Part shown: positions 19,065-28,191 of the stretch, piece by piece
Numbering within the stretch: the first letter of the stretch is position 1
Layout of the letters: each line of letters opens with the position of its first letter
Source of the DNA: an uncultured Chlorobiaceae bacterium
GTDB lineage: Bacteria > Bacteroidota > Chlorobiia > Chlorobiales > Chlorobiaceae
Direction of reading: 5' to 3'
DNA length: 64,000 nucleotides
Assembly: GCA_903915955.1 (NCBI GenBank)
Contig: CAIWUU010000174.1
Span: 30,392-94,391 of the forward strand
Position numbers and translations under genes: made by a program
The notes under the pieces: generated by a model
Databases searched by the model: none
What the model was told of the DNA's origin: nothing
What the model saw: only the letters and a program-made list of their open reading frames with translations

Positions 19065-19607
19065 TCAATGTCCAGCATAATAAGCATAGAGCTTGTCATG
19101 AAGCTTTTTTTTTGCCCTGTGGACCAGAGACTCGACGGCTGGAATTGATGTTTTGAGGATATCAGCAATTTCCTTATTACTGTATCCCTCCTGTTTGCTG
19201 AGGATGAATGCTGCTTTCTGGCTTTCAGGGAGGGAATCAAGAGCATCCTGCAATATTCTGGCTCGCTCATTACCTGCGAATGCTTCAGCGGGATTATCAC
19301 GAGAGGGAGCGGCAATATCATCGGCTGGATCAGTGAGGCCAATCATCCTTTTCAGCGAACTGAACCTTTTTTTTCGGTTCAGTCGCCGCAGATGATCAAG
19401 GGATTTCGTGACAGCAATCCGGTATATCCATGTTGAAAGTTTTGACTCTTCACGGAACTGTTCAAGAGAACGGAAAACCTCGACAAATACATCCTGCGCA
19501 AGATCCTCGGCATCTTCACGGTTGAAGACGAATCGATAGCATGTATTGATCACCATCTCCTGATGTTCAGTAACAAGGGCTTTGAACAACTCATCTCTGG
19601 AGGTCAT
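19065..19607 (-). CDS. ECF-family RNA polymerase sigma factor
   Basis: A 180-residue sigma-70 family protein of extracytoplasmic-function size. Region 2 is clear ([20 protein letters not shown], then [19 protein letters not shown]), and region 4 has [20 protein letters not shown] and the helix-turn-helix [21 protein letters not shown] start at ATG 19607 because the longer frame would overlap the end of the upstream mutase. It precedes the candidate anti-sigma gene and two periplasmic Spy-like genes, which suggests envelope or metal stress control of its own operon. Confidence 0.9.
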   Translation of the reverse strand: MTSRDELFKALVTEHQEMVINTCYRFVFNREDAEDLAQDVFVEVFRSLEQFREESKLSTWIYRIAVTKSLDHLRRLNRKKRFSSLKRMIGLTDPADDIAAPSRDNPAEAFAGNERARILQDALDSLPESQKAAFILSKQEGYSNKEIADILKTSIPAVESLVHRAKKKLHDKLYAYYAGH

Positions 19608-19632
19608 ACTTGTCTTAAGCCCCACACTCTCA

Positions 19633-21015
19633 TCAGGCAAGCTTTGCAGCAAAAGCAAGTACTTTGTCAACTTTCTCTTGAGAGTCCGCTTCGCAATAGA
19701 TGCGTAATATCGGTTCAGTACCTGATGGCCGTATCAGCATCCATCCACCCTCGAAATGATATTTATAGCCATCAAGATTACTGAACTTCAGTACTTTGTA
19801 GCCAGCAATCGAATCCAGATTTCCGCCTGCTGCACGGTCGATAATTGCCTGTTTTTTTGCATCACTTACATGCAGATCGAGGCGATTATAACAGAAAAAG
19901 CCATACTCATCATAAAGCTCTTCAACAAGCTGTGAAAGGGTTTTATCCCGGCGAGTCATCATTTCAAGAATCAACAGTCCGGTATAAACTCCGTCGCGTT
20001 CAGGCAGAAAGGCTGTAATGCCAATGCCGCCAGACTCTTCACCACCCATAAGAATATCGTTGGTGGTCATGAGTTTGCTCACATACTTGAAGCCGACTTG
20101 CAGCTCATGCATGACAAGATTATGCTTGTGGCATATTTTGTCGATCACGTCGGTCAGGGCAAACGTCTTTGCAACCTCACCAGTTTTGTGTTTTTCCTCA
20201 ACGAGATCTTTGAGAATAATGGCAAAAAGTTTGTGTGAATCAACAAATGCACCATTTTCATCGAGCATACCGATCCTGTCGGCGTCACCATCATTGATAA
20301 TGGCAACATCAGGTTCAACCTCCTTGAAGAATTCGATAAACTCTCCAATATACTGAGGCATCGGCTCTGGATTGATTCCTCCAAAACCGGGATTAACACT
20401 ACAGTGATAACAACTGAGCATCGACTCATCAAACAGGCTGGTTAGCAGATCTTGCCCGGCGCCATACATGGCATTGTGTGCTATCTTTATTCTTGATTCG
20501 CGGATCAACGGCAGATCAATGCAGCTTTTCAGATAGGTGAGATAGAAACCCTTCATATCGACCAGCTCAACCAGCTTTTTGTCACCCTTGATTTCTGTTT
20601 CAGTATCAATCAGGCCAAGGTTTTTTTCTATTTCAGCAATCACCTCTGGATGTGCGGGGCCGCCATACGATGCCTTGACCTTGAATCCATTATAGATTGA
20701 AGGGTTATGGGAAGCGGTAATGACAATACCTCCCGCAAGCTGCTTCGCTTTTGTGAAAAGAGAGACGGCAGGAGTTGATGCAAAGCTGTTCGACAGAAAA
20801 ACCTTCAGCCCTTGTGAAGAGAAGACCTCAGCGGTATATTCAGCAAAATCCTTTGACATGAAGCGTGTATCGTATCCGACGCATACTCCTTTCGCCCGGT
20901 TTGGGTGACCAAGAAAGTAGCGTGCAGATGCCAGCGCAGCAAGCTTCAGATTATCAAAGGTGTAGTCCTTTGCGATAATTGCGCGCCATCCGTCAGTACC
21001 GAATTTAACTTGCAT
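19633..21015 (-). CDS. Phosphoglucomutase/phosphomannomutase family protein
   Basis: A 460-residue alpha-D-phosphohexomutase. It begins [20 protein letters not shown], carries the phosphoserine loop ITASHNP (Ser102), the metal loop NDGDADRIG, the sugar loop GGEESGG and the C-terminal [15 protein letters not shown]. Glucose-1-P/glucose-6-P interconversion for glycogen metabolism is likely given the GGEESGG motif, but not proven. It is 25 bp upstream of the sigma factor gene on the same strand, so it could share a transcript with the stress module. Confidence 0.88.
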   Translation of the reverse strand: MQVKFGTDGWRAIIAKDYTFDNLKLAALASARYFLGHPNRAKGVCVGYDTRFMSKDFAEYTAEVFSSQGLKVFLSNSFASTPAVSLFTKAKQLAGGIVITASHNPSIYNGFKVKASYGGPAHPEVIAEIEKNLGLIDTETEIKGDKKLVELVDMKGFYLTYLKSCIDLPLIRESRIKIAHNAMYGAGQDLLTSLFDESMLSCYHCSVNPGFGGINPEPMPQYIGEFIEFFKEVEPDVAIINDGDADRIGMLDENGAFVDSHKLFAIILKDLVEEKHKTGEVAKTFALTDVIDKICHKHNLVMHELQVGFKYVSKLMTTNDILMGGEESGGIGITAFLPERDGVYTGLLILEMMTRRDKTLSQLVEELYDEYGFFCYNRLDLHVSDAKKQAIIDRAAGGNLDSIAGYKVLKFSNLDGYKYHFEGGWMLIRPSGTEPILRIYCEADSQEKVDKVLAFAAKLA

Positions 21016-21132
21016 TCTTTATTGATTTTGATATAATTAAGCGAGGGAACAACTCTGGCATAGCAATAAAAGATAAATAAACCAAACAAAGATACAGATT
21101 TTCGGTCGTTCATCCAATTATCATCTTTTTTG

Positions 21133-22275
21133 ATGGCAAAGAAGCTTTTTGTTTTAGCCGGTGAAGTTTCCGGAGACATGCATGCCGCCGGAGCCATTGC
21201 TGAACTGTTGCAAGCACGCCCTGATGTTAAGGTATTTGGTGTTGGTGGTCCTAAAATAAGGGCACTTGGTGCGGAACTTCTCTATGATACCGCGCAGATG
21301 AGCATTATGGGCATGGTCGAAGTGATAAAACATGCCAGCTTTCTTCGGCGGGTTATTCGTGAGCTAAAGGCGGCCGTGCTTCGAGAAAAACCTTCAGTCG
21401 CGCTTCTTGTGGATTATCCGGGAATGAACCTTATTATGGCTCGTTTTTTGCGCGAGCTTGGTATTCCCGTTATCTACTATATCTCTCCCCAGGTTTGGGC
21501 CTGGAAAGAGGGGAGGGTAAAGGCGATCAAGCGTGATGTTGACCGGTTACTGGTGATTTTCGATTTTGAAGTTGAATTTTTTCAGCGTCATGGCATCCAT
21601 GCGGAATTTGTCGGTCATCCCGTTATTGAAGAGCTTGCCGAACTCAGCTTTCCGCCTCAGGAGTTGTTCCTGAAGAAACATACTCTTGCTTCTGAAACTC
21701 ACCTTCTCGGTCTGCTTCCAGGAAGTCGCAAGCAGGAGATTGCGCACATTCTGCCAGATATGTTGCAAGCGGCACGTCTGCTGAGCAAGGAGTATCGTGT
21801 AGTTGTTCTTTTAGGACGAGCAGCACATCTTGACAAAGAGCTATTCCAGATTTTGTCGGACTATCAAGAGCTCTCCATTATTGAGTGTTCAGCCTATGAG
21901 GTGATGCAGTACAGTGAGCTTGTTTTGGTCACCTCCGGAACCGCCACATTCGAATCACTATGTTTTGGTGTGCCGATGATTGTTGTGTACAGGACAGGGC
22001 AGCTCAATTACCTGATTGCCCGTCAGTTGGTCAAGCTGAAAAGTATCTCATTGGCTAATATTGTGGCGAAAGGACTCCTGAGCAGTGACAGGGCAGTGCC
22101 CGAGCTGATTCAGCAGGAGGCGAATGGTGCAGAGATATTCCGGCAGGCACGGATGATTCTTGATGATCCCTCCGTTGCCAGTGCCATGCGCAGCGAACTG
22201 CTTGCAGCACGGGCTAAACTTGCCGAAATTTCCCCTTCGCCAAGAGTTGCTGCTATTTTGCAGGAATATCTTTAA
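21133..22275 (+). CDS. lpxB: Lipid-A-disaccharide synthase
   Basis: A 380-residue GT19 enzyme that joins UDP-2,3-diacylglucosamine and lipid X. Family features include AGEVSGDMHAAGAI at the N-terminus, VDYPGMNL, YYISPQVWAWKEGRVKAIK, FVGHPVIEEL, LLPGSRKQEI and TSGTATFESLCFGVPMIVVY. Start ATG 21133 is preferred to the in-frame TTG at 21130. It is followed by a small membrane protein gene 17 bp downstream. Confidence 0.96.
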   Translation: MAKKLFVLAGEVSGDMHAAGAIAELLQARPDVKVFGVGGPKIRALGAELLYDTAQMSIMGMVEVIKHASFLRRVIRELKAAVLREKPSVALLVDYPGMNLIMARFLRELGIPVIYYISPQVWAWKEGRVKAIKRDVDRLLVIFDFEVEFFQRHGIHAEFVGHPVIEELAELSFPPQELFLKKHTLASETHLLGLLPGSRKQEIAHILPDMLQAARLLSKEYRVVVLLGRAAHLDKELFQILSDYQELSIIECSAYEVMQYSELVLVTSGTATFESLCFGVPMIVVYRTGQLNYLIARQLVKLKSISLANIVAKGLLSSDRAVPELIQQEANGAEIFRQARMILDDPSVASAMRSELLAARAKLAEISPSPRVAAILQEYL

Positions 22276-22292
22276 CAGAACAAGAGGCGCTT

Positions 22293-22580
22293 ATGGAAAA
22301 AACGGTAGAATATCTCACCAGTCATCCGGTGTTTTTTGTTATCGCCGTGATCATTTCTGTCATGATTCTCTTCTCTTCGCTCAAAAAAATTGTGGAGCTT
22401 CTGCTTATGGTTGCAGCTCTTGTTGTGCTCTATGCTGCGTATCTCTACCTCAGCGGGGGCCATGTTCCTGAACTCTTTCGGAGTATTGAGCAGTTTTTCA
22501 GTCACTGGTTCCATCTTCTGGGCGATGCCATAACCTGGCTCTTCAATCTTTTGAAGTCCCCGAAGAGAGAGCTGCTGTAA
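22293..22580 (+). CDS. Small two-helix membrane protein of unknown function
   Basis: A 95-residue protein with two hydrophobic segments (about residues 12-28 and 32-50) and an amphipathic aromatic-rich C-terminus (FFSHWFHLLGDAITWLF). No family recognised. An AGAGGCGCTT-type weak RBS precedes it, and it follows lpxB by 17 bp, so co-transcription is likely. The pair ends in a strong terminator. Confidence 0.65.
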   Translation: MEKTVEYLTSHPVFFVIAVIISVMILFSSLKKIVELLLMVAALVVLYAAYLYLSGGHVPELFRSIEQFFSHWFHLLGDAITWLFNLLKSPKRELL

Positions 22581-22588
22581 ATGGAGAC

Positions 22589-22622
22589 GGGGTAACAGTG
22601 ATTTGAATCTGTTACCCCTTTT
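22589..22622 (+). terminator. Terminator after lpxB and its small partner
   Basis: Perfect 10-bp stem GGGGTAACAG / CTGTTACCCC with a 10-nt loop and trailing TTTT. It sits just before the convergent end of the GH13 gene. Confidence 0.85.
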
Positions 22623-22624
22623 CC

Positions 22625-25600
22625 TTACGCTTTTTCCCTGAGCAACTCCACCATCTCATACCCGGCAAGGAAGGTGTGCATGTCAAGCTGTTCTGATGCT
22701 TCCAGCCATTCGTCCAGTGTGGTTGCCTGATCTCTCAGCAACTCCTGCATGATAAACCAAGCCACGAGCACGCTGAAGCGTTGTTCGCGGAACCAGGTTT
22801 TATAGTGACGTTCGTCAAATTGCAGCAGACGGCCAAGATGGGGGCGACTGACGCTATTCAGCCTTTTGATAAAAGCCAGCAGACGCTCTTCCGGAGTTTC
22901 ATCAGCCTCTGTTTCCGGTTGTGGAGTGAGCAGGCAGGCGAGCAGGTCTGGCAGGTTTTCGCCTGGAATGCCTATCATGCCTGATTCTGGATAGATTGTC
23001 CGCAGTGCGTCGCTCATAAGCCAGTCGTCGATGACGTTCTGATGCAGCGAGTCAGTTGCGGTCAACATCTGTTGCAACGCATTGAGGGTAACCCAATGCC
23101 GTGCAAGAGTCTCGTACTCCGCCCCCCCCTGGCTGCTCAAACCGAGAGCAGTTTGAAGCTTGCGAGCCTCTTTGTTTTTTTTCAGCAACTCAGGAAGCTG
23201 GAGCGCCTGGCTGTAGAGTTCCGTTGCCTCGGCCGCAAGCTCTTCTGGTACCTCGAGCGGTTTTTCCATGAGCTCGCTGAATTGCAGCGCAACTTCGTGG
23301 AGCAGTGTGGCCAAGGTTGTTTCAAACATCTCTTCCACAAGTACAGGCTCTGTTGGAGCAAGTGCAGTGGTAATAATACGGTGGAGTGGCGAGAGGCTCA
23401 TGGTGAGGGCTGCCAGCTCGATTGACGGTACGCCGCGCCCGTTGAGTTCCGCAGCAAGCCGGTAATATGGTCTTAGTTTTGAGGGGTAAACCTCCCTGAA
23501 ATCAAGGAAAACATTGTATTTGTAGCCATCAATTGCAACATGCATCCCATTGTAGCCGATATCCTGGCAGGAGCGGATAAACTCCAGGCCACTGGCGTGA
23601 TCCCTGAAGACGACATAGCTGTTCTGATTGTGGCTCAGGTTCAGCCCTTCAGAGAGCGAGCTCTGACGGATTTCGCCGTTCTGACGATAGCCGACGGATA
23701 TTTTAATCCAGCCAGTCGCCTGCTCAAAGCAGTTGTTGAAGATAACAAGAGCGGTTTCGTTGCCAAGTCGATTGGAATAGGCGAAGATATTCTCATTAAC
23801 CGTTCCCGATGGCGAATAGACATCATAGAGGAAAAAGTTGCGCACCTCTGCAAAGAGTGGACGCCTCTTCATGATCGGGAATATTTCGTGATAGTGCCGC
23901 CAGACGAGGTGCTCGTCCGGTTGCTCATCATAATAGGCTTTCGCGTACTCCATGCCATATTTTTCAGTAAATCCCTCAACCTGTCCATGGCCAAACATCG
24001 GCAGGCCCGGCATGGTGAGCATCATCATGCAGACACCAAAATATTTGTCGCCCCGACCAAACTGGGCAATGGCGGTATCTTCATCAGGGTTGTTCATGAA
24101 GTTGACGTACCGCTTGAGAATTTCAGCGTCAAACTCCAGCGTGTTCTTGATCAGGTATCGATAATTGGCATTATCCTCTTTTTTGAGCATGTGCATGAAG
24201 GCGCTGTTATAGACCCGGTGCATCCCAAGGGTGCGGACAAAGTAGCCTTCGAGCATCCAGAATGCTTCGGCAAGCAACAGGGTGTCGGGAACCTCCTGGT
24301 GAATGCGGTCAACTACTTCGCGCCAGAACTCTTCAGGAATGGCCGCATCAAATTCCGCCATACTCATTGAGTGGGAGGATCGTGACGGCACTGCGGCGCT
24401 GTGGCCATGCAGCGGGAACCAGAGGCGCTGGATGTGTCGTTTTGCGAGAACCATGGCCGCATCAAAACGGATAATAGGGAACATTCTGGCGACGTGCAGC
24501 ACTTGCTGAATTACCCCTTCGCGCACCTCGGCACTGAGAAAGTTGAGCTGCGCAGTATCGTTCCACGGCATGTTGGTACCATCATTGCCGTGATAGATGT
24601 AGCGCGTGTCGCCATTCATATAATCAACCCGCTTGAAGGTAACTGCTGCATCGGAGCGGTTCCAGTAGCCATCTTCAAGATAGATGCCATAACGAGGGTC
24701 GCTGCTGAGGTTCGGGCCGTTATAGGAGTAGTTATAGTAAGGCGGAGTGTATGTTGAGAGAAACCAGTCAGGATTGTTTCGTACCAGCTCGGAATCCATT
24801 GCAGTATGGTTCGGTACCATGTCGCTTGCAAGACGAATACCGCGTTGTTTTGCTCTGTGCATCAGGTTCAGATAGCCGTCATAGCCACCGATATCGTCAG
24901 AAATATCATATTTCTCAAGAGCATAAGCTGAAGCTTTGGCTTCAGGATTACCATGCAACTGTTTGATTTTCTGTGATGCAAAGCTGCGCTGCCAGAGTCC
25001 TATCAGCCACAATGCGGTGAACCCCCTATCGGCGATTGTATCAAGCTCCTCATCGGGAATATCCTGCAGGCGATGGACCGGGCGTTGGTAGAGTTTGCTG
25101 AGCTGGTCGAGCCAGACGTAGGTACTTTTTGCGAGCATGACCACTTCCGGCATCCACGATGAGTCAACAGAGTAGTTGGCCGGTGCATTGGCATCATCAA
25201 AGGTGTAATCGGGGACATGTGCCTCTTTTTCAAACTCATGGCCATCATTGCGGAGCGCCTTTTCTAAAGCGATTTTCTCGAAGAAGAGATATTTGTCTTC
25301 ATCCTCAATAAAATCGATGGCACCGGCAAGCAATCCCCAGAAGGCGGAGTCTTCAAGCAGTTCAGCCCAGTTCAGACGGATATAGCGAAGCTGGTCAAGG
25401 ATGGAGGTTGGTGCATGTTTTATTGGACTGATGAGAAGTTCAGCAAGATCAAGATTATCCGGTCCGACAGGCCCCATCTCCTGCATGGAGTTGCGCATGG
25501 TCATAATCAGTTTCCGGTATGCTGTCCCTTTGGTCAGAGGATCAGTCAAAAGATCAGAAAACTGCTGAAGCGCCGGATTCTGATTATTAAGCCAGACAAG

Positions 25601-26071
25601 AAAAGACTCTTGAAGCACTTCCGTTTTATGGCGTTGCGGCTTCAGCCATTCGGTGTTAGCCACTTCTCCGGCATACAATTTTTGTGTTGGAAAAGAGGTA
25701 ATAAAGTGTTCCAGGTACTCTCCCGACAGCTCCGGCGAAAGCTGTTCCTGAAATGCGTCAAAGACGTTTTGAAGAAAGTTCGGTTGCCGTAATGTGATGG
25801 CTTTTACTATAATAGCGTGAAACAGCTCGTGTAGCAGTTTCATCCCGTGTAACTGAGCTGGAAGCACTGCTTTTGCTTCAGAGCCATGCCGTTGCTTCAG
25901 GAAATCGTTGATGACCACAGCCTGTTTTTCTGCTTTTTTCAGGCTTTCCATACCTGAACCGGATAACAGAAGAAATTCAGGATCAGCAAGATGAAAAAGC
26001 TCTCTGGCATTCCTGTTGACATAAAAGTGTTCTTTGTTCTGCAACACTGGCGGGTTTTGCTTGATGGTCAC
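22625..26071 (-). CDS. Very large GH13 (alpha-amylase family) glycosidase/transferase
   Basis: An 1148-residue protein. The (beta/alpha)8 catalytic region runs about 340-700: region I DMVPNHT (Asp417, His422), the nucleophile in IIRFDAAM (Asp537), the acid/base in LLLAEAFW (Glu602) and a third acidic site in NNPDEDT (Asp663). About 300 helical residues with no recognised domain precede it, and about 400 follow, including a probable beta-sandwich and a helical tail. The size far exceeds ordinary amylases. A role in alpha-glucan (glycogen or maltooligosaccharide) metabolism is inferred; hydrolase versus transferase is undecided. No signal peptide is seen, so it is probably cytoplasmic. Confidence 0.8.
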   Translation of the reverse strand: MTIKQNPPVLQNKEHFYVNRNARELFHLADPEFLLLSGSGMESLKKAEKQAVVINDFLKQRHGSEAKAVLPAQLHGMKLLHELFHAIIVKAITLRQPNFLQNVFDAFQEQLSPELSGEYLEHFITSFPTQKLYAGEVANTEWLKPQRHKTEVLQESFLVWLNNQNPALQQFSDLLTDPLTKGTAYRKLIMTMRNSMQEMGPVGPDNLDLAELLISPIKHAPTSILDQLRYIRLNWAELLEDSAFWGLLAGAIDFIEDEDKYLFFEKIALEKALRNDGHEFEKEAHVPDYTFDDANAPANYSVDSSWMPEVVMLAKSTYVWLDQLSKLYQRPVHRLQDIPDEELDTIADRGFTALWLIGLWQRSFASQKIKQLHGNPEAKASAYALEKYDISDDIGGYDGYLNLMHRAKQRGIRLASDMVPNHTAMDSELVRNNPDWFLSTYTPPYYNYSYNGPNLSSDPRYGIYLEDGYWNRSDAAVTFKRVDYMNGDTRYIYHGNDGTNMPWNDTAQLNFLSAEVREGVIQQVLHVARMFPIIRFDAAMVLAKRHIQRLWFPLHGHSAAVPSRSSHSMSMAEFDAAIPEEFWREVVDRIHQEVPDTLLLAEAFWMLEGYFVRTLGMHRVYNSAFMHMLKKEDNANYRYLIKNTLEFDAEILKRYVNFMNNPDEDTAIAQFGRGDKYFGVCMMMLTMPGLPMFGHGQVEGFTEKYGMEYAKAYYDEQPDEHLVWRHYHEIFPIMKRRPLFAEVRNFFLYDVYSPSGTVNENIFAYSNRLGNETALVIFNNCFEQATGWIKISVGYRQNGEIRQSSLSEGLNLSHNQNSYVVFRDHASGLEFIRSCQDIGYNGMHVAIDGYKYNVFLDFREVYPSKLRPYYRLAAELNGRGVPSIELAALTMSLSPLHRIITTALAPTEPVLVEEMFETTLATLLHEVALQFSELMEKPLEVPEELAAEATELYSQALQLPELLKKNKEARKLQTALGLSSQGGAEYETLARHWVTLNALQQMLTATDSLHQNVIDDWLMSDALRTIYPESGMIGIPGENLPDLLACLLTPQPETEADETPEERLLAFIKRLNSVSRPHLGRLLQFDERHYKTWFREQRFSVLVAWFIMQELLRDQATTLDEWLEASEQLDMHTFLAGYEMVELLREKA

Positions 26072-26129
26072 TGCGAAAAAAGTTTGAATGTTGTCCAGCG
26101 GGTTTGAATGGACAGATCTGAAAGCTCAG

Positions 26130-26522
26130 CTATCTGATTTTCTTTTCGAGGTAGCGCTGAAGGTAAGTAAATCCAATATCCTTTACTGAGCGCAGCACTT
26201 CAAATCCAATGGTGGAAAGGGCGGTTTTACTCTGTGTTGAAAAGTTGTGCGATGGAGCGGGATGTTGTGTGTGCTCCACCCGAATGGAAGTGCTTCTATG
26301 GCCTCTCAATGTTCTCGTCAGAAGCAGACCGGCTAAAAAAGCTGCCCCCGCCGCTTTACCAGGGTGCGTTCTGATAATGTTTTCCGGAGAAATTTCCTCT
26401 TTCAGATTCACCGCAAGTTTTCTTGTTCTCATTTTGATCTGCTCCTCCTTTTCCGTAATGGTATTATGCAGCTCTTCTATGCGTGCCTGAATGCCGATTA
26501 ACGGCTCATTTGGTGTAGTCAT
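26130..26522 (-). CDS. Small membrane-associated protein (YqjK/DUF3618-like)
   Basis: A 130-residue protein with a charged N-terminal coiled-coil (IQARIEELHNTITEKEEQIK), then THPGKAAGAAFLAGLLLTRT, a short glycine/alanine helix like those of DUF3618/DUF883-type proteins. It overlaps the preceding gene by 17 bp. It is the third gene of a minus-strand trio like E. coli yqjD-yqjE-yqjK. Function unknown. Confidence 0.6.
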   Translation of the reverse strand: MTTPNEPLIGIQARIEELHNTITEKEEQIKMRTRKLAVNLKEEISPENIIRTHPGKAAGAAFLAGLLLTRTLRGHRSTSIRVEHTQHPAPSHNFSTQSKTALSTIGFEVLRSVKDIGFTYLQRYLEKKIR

Positions 26523-26904
26523 GGACGGATAAGAGAATTTTCAGGATCAGGTTTTTAAGGAGTAATGGTCTGAATCTTGTGAAAAACAGAAAGCACAAAA
26601 GAAAGATAAAGCTTACCAGAAGATAACCAAGAAAAGGATATCCCAGCAGCTCACCTGCCAGCAGCGCCAGGGTTGTTATAAAGTAACCCGTGCCTATAAC
26701 CAAGATGACACCGAGTACAACGCTTGCACCAACAAGGGCAAGCGTTTCGGTCATCTCTATCTTGAGCAATTCTATTTTCGCCTCAATAATAGCCACAATA
26801 TCCTTATAGGTGGAGGTTGCCGACTCGTCAAGCATTTGCTGTATCCCGCTTTTTTTTTGCTGTACAGGTGTTTGGCCATCACCCTCTCTCTTCTGGCGAT
26901 TCAT
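26506..26904 (-). CDS. YqjE-like (holin superfamily III) membrane protein
   Basis: A protein of about 132 residues from the ATG at 26904 (a longer frame begins at 26922). The cytoplasmic N-terminus is followed by an amphipathic helix (TYKDIVAIIEAKIELLKIEM) and two TM helices (about 65-90 and 95-118). This resembles the phage_holin_3_6/YqjE family, which in enterobacteria are inner-membrane stress proteins rather than phage holins. No phage genes are near. Confidence 0.68.
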   Translation of the reverse strand: MNRQKREGDGQTPVQQKKSGIQQMLDESATSTYKDIVAIIEAKIELLKIEMTETLALVGASVVLGVILVIGTGYFITTLALLAGELLGYPFLGYLLVSFIFLLCFLFFTRFRPLLLKNLILKILLSVHDYTK

Positions 26905-26931
26905 CATAGTCTCTGAAATCAATGCCTGTTA

Positions 26932-27198
26932 TCACTTCTTTTTCAGCAAAAGACCGAAAAAAGCGCCAGCTCCCACCGAAAAGAGCATCGCTTGCCCGGG
27001 ATTTTTTTTGATATACTCTGTTGCCTTTTCAGCACCTTTCAGCATCAGGGTACCAAACTCACTCTGCTTGAAGCGCGACAACGCCTGATCAAGTGTTTCA
27101 CTGATCTCTGATTGTTGTTTTGGAGTTTCATACCGCGGTTCCTCTGTCAACTCCTTCGGCTTGCCGCTGTGTATAGTAACCGGGACTTCCTGTTCCAT
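26932..27198 (-). CDS. YqjD/DUF883-like membrane-anchored protein
   Basis: An 88-residue protein with a polar N-terminus, a helical middle (ISETLDQALSRFKQSEFG) and the typical DUF883/YtxH C-terminal anchor (YIKKNPGQAMLFSVGAGAFF). In E. coli the homologous YqjD binds ribosomes at the inner membrane in stationary phase; whether that applies here is inference. It heads a trio with a YqjE-like gene. Confidence 0.7.
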   Translation of the reverse strand: MEQEVPVTIHSGKPKELTEEPRYETPKQQSEISETLDQALSRFKQSEFGTLMLKGAEKATEYIKKNPGQAMLFSVGAGAFFGLLLKKK

Positions 27199-27280
27199 AA
27201 GCGTTCAAAAAAATTCACATGAGTTATTATAAGTCTGTGCTGCAAATATATGAAAACAATATGGTCTTTGCATGGTACAC

Positions 27281-28018
27281 TTACTGAAGAAGTCTTCCTC
27301 CGTCAACAGTAATGACCTGTCCGGTGATATAATCGCTCTCAAGGAGAAAAATAATGGTTCGGATAATATCAAGAGGATCACCAAGTCGTTTGAGCGGGAT
27401 TTTATTGATCATCTCTTCCAGCGGTTCAATCTCCTTGTCAGGATGTATGGTGATGGTGCCCGGTGCAATTGAGTTCACAAGAATGTGTGGTGCACAGGTT
27501 TTTGCGAAGACTCTCGTCAGGTGCTGGATGCCAGCTTTTGATACGGTGTAGGGGGCAAAGTTTCGCCACACAAGGTCAGCAGAGATATCGGTCATGGAGA
27601 TGATGCGTGAAACAAACGACTGTTGCTGCATGATGCGTACCGCCTCTTGCATGGTAAAAAAGGTGCCTTTCAGGTTTGTGTCTATCAGGCTGTCCCACTC
27701 CTGTTCGGTAACGTCCGGGAGTGGTGTGCTGAAAAAATTTGATGCACTGGCAATCAACAGGTCAAGCCGTTCAAATTGCTCCCGAAAAGCTGCAAAAGCG
27801 TTGCTGATGTCGGCGGGTTTTGTGACATCGCAGCGGATCATCTGTGATTCCGGGCTTATCCAGCGGATTTTTTCGAGGGTTTGAGCAGCCTTCTCTTCCG
27901 ACGAGTTCCAGGTAAAGAAGATGGTATATCCCTGTCCGGCCACTGAAAGCGCAATTTCACCACCGAGCAGGCCTGACGCGCCGGTCATAAAGCATACTTT
28001 TTTGCCTGAATGGCTCAT
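27281..28018 (-). CDS. Short-chain dehydrogenase/reductase
   Basis: A 245-residue classical SDR. The cofactor loop TGASGLLG is at residues 12-19, with the active-site pair Tyr157-x3-Lys161 in YTVSKAG, preceded by ISMTDISADL in place of the usual catalytic Ser segment. The C-terminal YITGQVITVDGGR is characteristic. The pattern resembles pteridine reductase/FolM-like SDRs, but the substrate is unknown. The serine position of the triad should be checked by alignment. Confidence 0.85.
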   Translation of the reverse strand: MSHSGKKVCFMTGASGLLGGEIALSVAGQGYTIFFTWNSSEEKAAQTLEKIRWISPESQMIRCDVTKPADISNAFAAFREQFERLDLLIASASNFFSTPLPDVTEQEWDSLIDTNLKGTFFTMQEAVRIMQQQSFVSRIISMTDISADLVWRNFAPYTVSKAGIQHLTRVFAKTCAPHILVNSIAPGTITIHPDKEIEPLEEMINKIPLKRLGDPLDIIRTIIFLLESDYITGQVITVDGGRLLQ

Positions 28019-28191
28019 TGTCGTTGTATAATGGTTGATCCAGCAAACGAAGTTATTACTATTCGAATATGCGCATTGTGACGATCATTACGAATTTTTT
28101 CTGTGTTGTAATGATAGCTGTTTATTGATGGTAGCCCCATGTTTGTCTGCAATTTTTGTGATATTCCTCTTCAATGTCCTCCAATTTTGAA

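Noticed and set aside
23042-24370. Plus-strand ORFs up to 276 codons inside the GH13 gene
   Set aside because: They are on the opposite strand of a protein with conserved catalytic motifs, with no recognisable domain of their own.
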